A stretch of DNA of 64,000 nt from positions 8,494,001-8,558,000 of the forward strand of contig NZ_CP109031.1 of the NCBI RefSeq assembly GCF_036226925.1. Reading direction: 5' to 3'. Source of the stretch: Streptomyces sp. NBC_00659 (GTDB lineage: Bacteria > Actinomycetota > Actinomycetes > Streptomycetales > Streptomycetaceae). Of the stretch, positions 63,693 to 64,000 are shown one piece after another (position 1 is the stretch's first letter; every line of letters starts with the position of its first letter). The notes beneath the pieces are model-generated. The model saw only the letters and a program-made list of their open reading frames with translations. It was not told the origin of the DNA and did no database searches. A program made the translations under genes and the position numbers.

Positions 63693-63890
63693 GCGAAGAA
63701 GGGCGCTGGCGGCCGGTCCGCGCTCAGTCCCGCGCGAAGGCCGACTCGAGCTCCTGGACCACGCCCCAGGGAGCCGGCATCGAAGCCGAGATGGTGGCAC
63801 TCGGTGCCGGTGTTATTGCTCCTCGGAGTGCGGGGTTCCTCATGCGGCTGTTGTGTGCTCACAGGTGAACTCCGCGCGCAGAGAGTGAAG

Positions 63891-63919
63891 TTGACAGCCC
63901 ATAAGCAGTGATCGACTAT
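63891..63919 (+). promoter_or_regulatory. Promoter-like sequence near the window end
   Basis: TTGACA (63891-63896), 17 bases, then GACTAT (63914-63919). A GTG at 63956 opens a frame to the window edge, too short to judge. From 63567 to the end I see no other gene. Confidence 0.4.
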
Positions 63920-64000
63920 GAAGTCGAGCCGTGGCCCACCTGACCGGGGGTTCCGGTGTTCTTCGACCACTCACTCCCGGGACGGCCCCAGGCAGACGTG

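Noticed and set aside
63599..63868. 89-residue plus frame near the window end
   Set aside because: No ribosome site or motif; it covers the direct repeat and promoter region of the minus gene.
63530..63970. 146-residue minus frame near the window end
   Set aside because: Starts in AT-richer regulatory DNA and runs out of frame over the zinc-ribbon gene start; no recognisable domain.

Overview
This window looks like chromosomal DNA of a Streptomyces or close relative. The GC content is very high with strong third-position bias. GTG starts and 4-base ATGA/GTGA overlaps are common. Marker genes include a subtilisin-inhibitor-like protein, two streptogrisin/alpha-lytic type proteases, S-(hydroxymethyl)mycothiol dehydrogenase, SpoIIE-type phosphatases and an OtrA-type ribosomal protection protein. 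Species cannot be told from the sequence alone.

Layout. 1-3.7 kb: a truncated PAS/GAF sensor and a sigma-like/zinc-finger/membrane/ricin-lectin fusion. 3.8-9.6 kb: degenerate tRNA pieces, a SLOG-type protein with an XRE/TPR regulator, and a compact RiPP cluster of precursor, ATP-grasp ligase and PCMT-like methyltransferase. That gene set is the signature of a graspetide carrying an aspartimide ('imiditide' type). The cluster lies between two copies of a hairpin repeat, the second next to a decapitated XRE gene. 9.6-13.1 kb: 2-hydroxyacid dehydrogenase and FMN alpha-hydroxyacid oxidase, divergent from a PucR regulator. 13.1-17.4 kb: a small possible DNA-binding protein, a protease inhibitor, a PAP2-diacylglycerol kinase fusion and an ArsR-SRPBCC pair.

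17.4-25.7 kb: a second peptide system. It has an NHLM-type export set (HlyD-like protein, C39-peptidase ABC protein, second ABC protein) and a 71-residue double-glycine precursor whose core is rich in Gly-zipper spacing and lacks Cys. No modification enzyme is adjacent. A secreted S1 protease lies on the other side of the precursor. 25.9-31.3 kb: two divergent SpoIIE phosphatases, one with a C-terminal anti-sigma kinase domain, and a metallophosphoesterase. 31.4-34.9 kb: XdhC-like protein and OtrA-like GTPase, the latter preceded by an overlapping leader ORF.

35-43.6 kb: GH5 glycosidase, beta-propeller protein and TetR, linked by a shared palindrome; glycosyltransferase, polyprenyl-synthase-like protein, SnoaL-like protein, small secreted protein and AraC regulator. 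43.9-51 kb: ABC exporter; a persulfide/sulfide detoxification regulon (rhodanese, CstR-like repressor, TauE/SafE permease, persulfide dioxygenase-rhodanese) marked by three GC-rich palindromes; then the mycothiol-dependent formaldehyde pair. 51-55 kb: two SDR enzymes, a VOC protein and a PLP decarboxylase. 55-60.7 kb: L,D-transpeptidase, a C-terminally anchored S1 protease, a MITE whose end supplies the stop codon of a type II NADH dehydrogenase, an acid phosphatase and a PPOX-family protein. 60.8-62.9 kb: a two-gene pectate lyase operon with a LacI-type operator and a strong terminator. The window ends with a zinc-ribbon/OB-fold protein.

All functional calls come from reading the sequence; no database search was run. 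The two peptide systems and the shared operators are the items most worth following.
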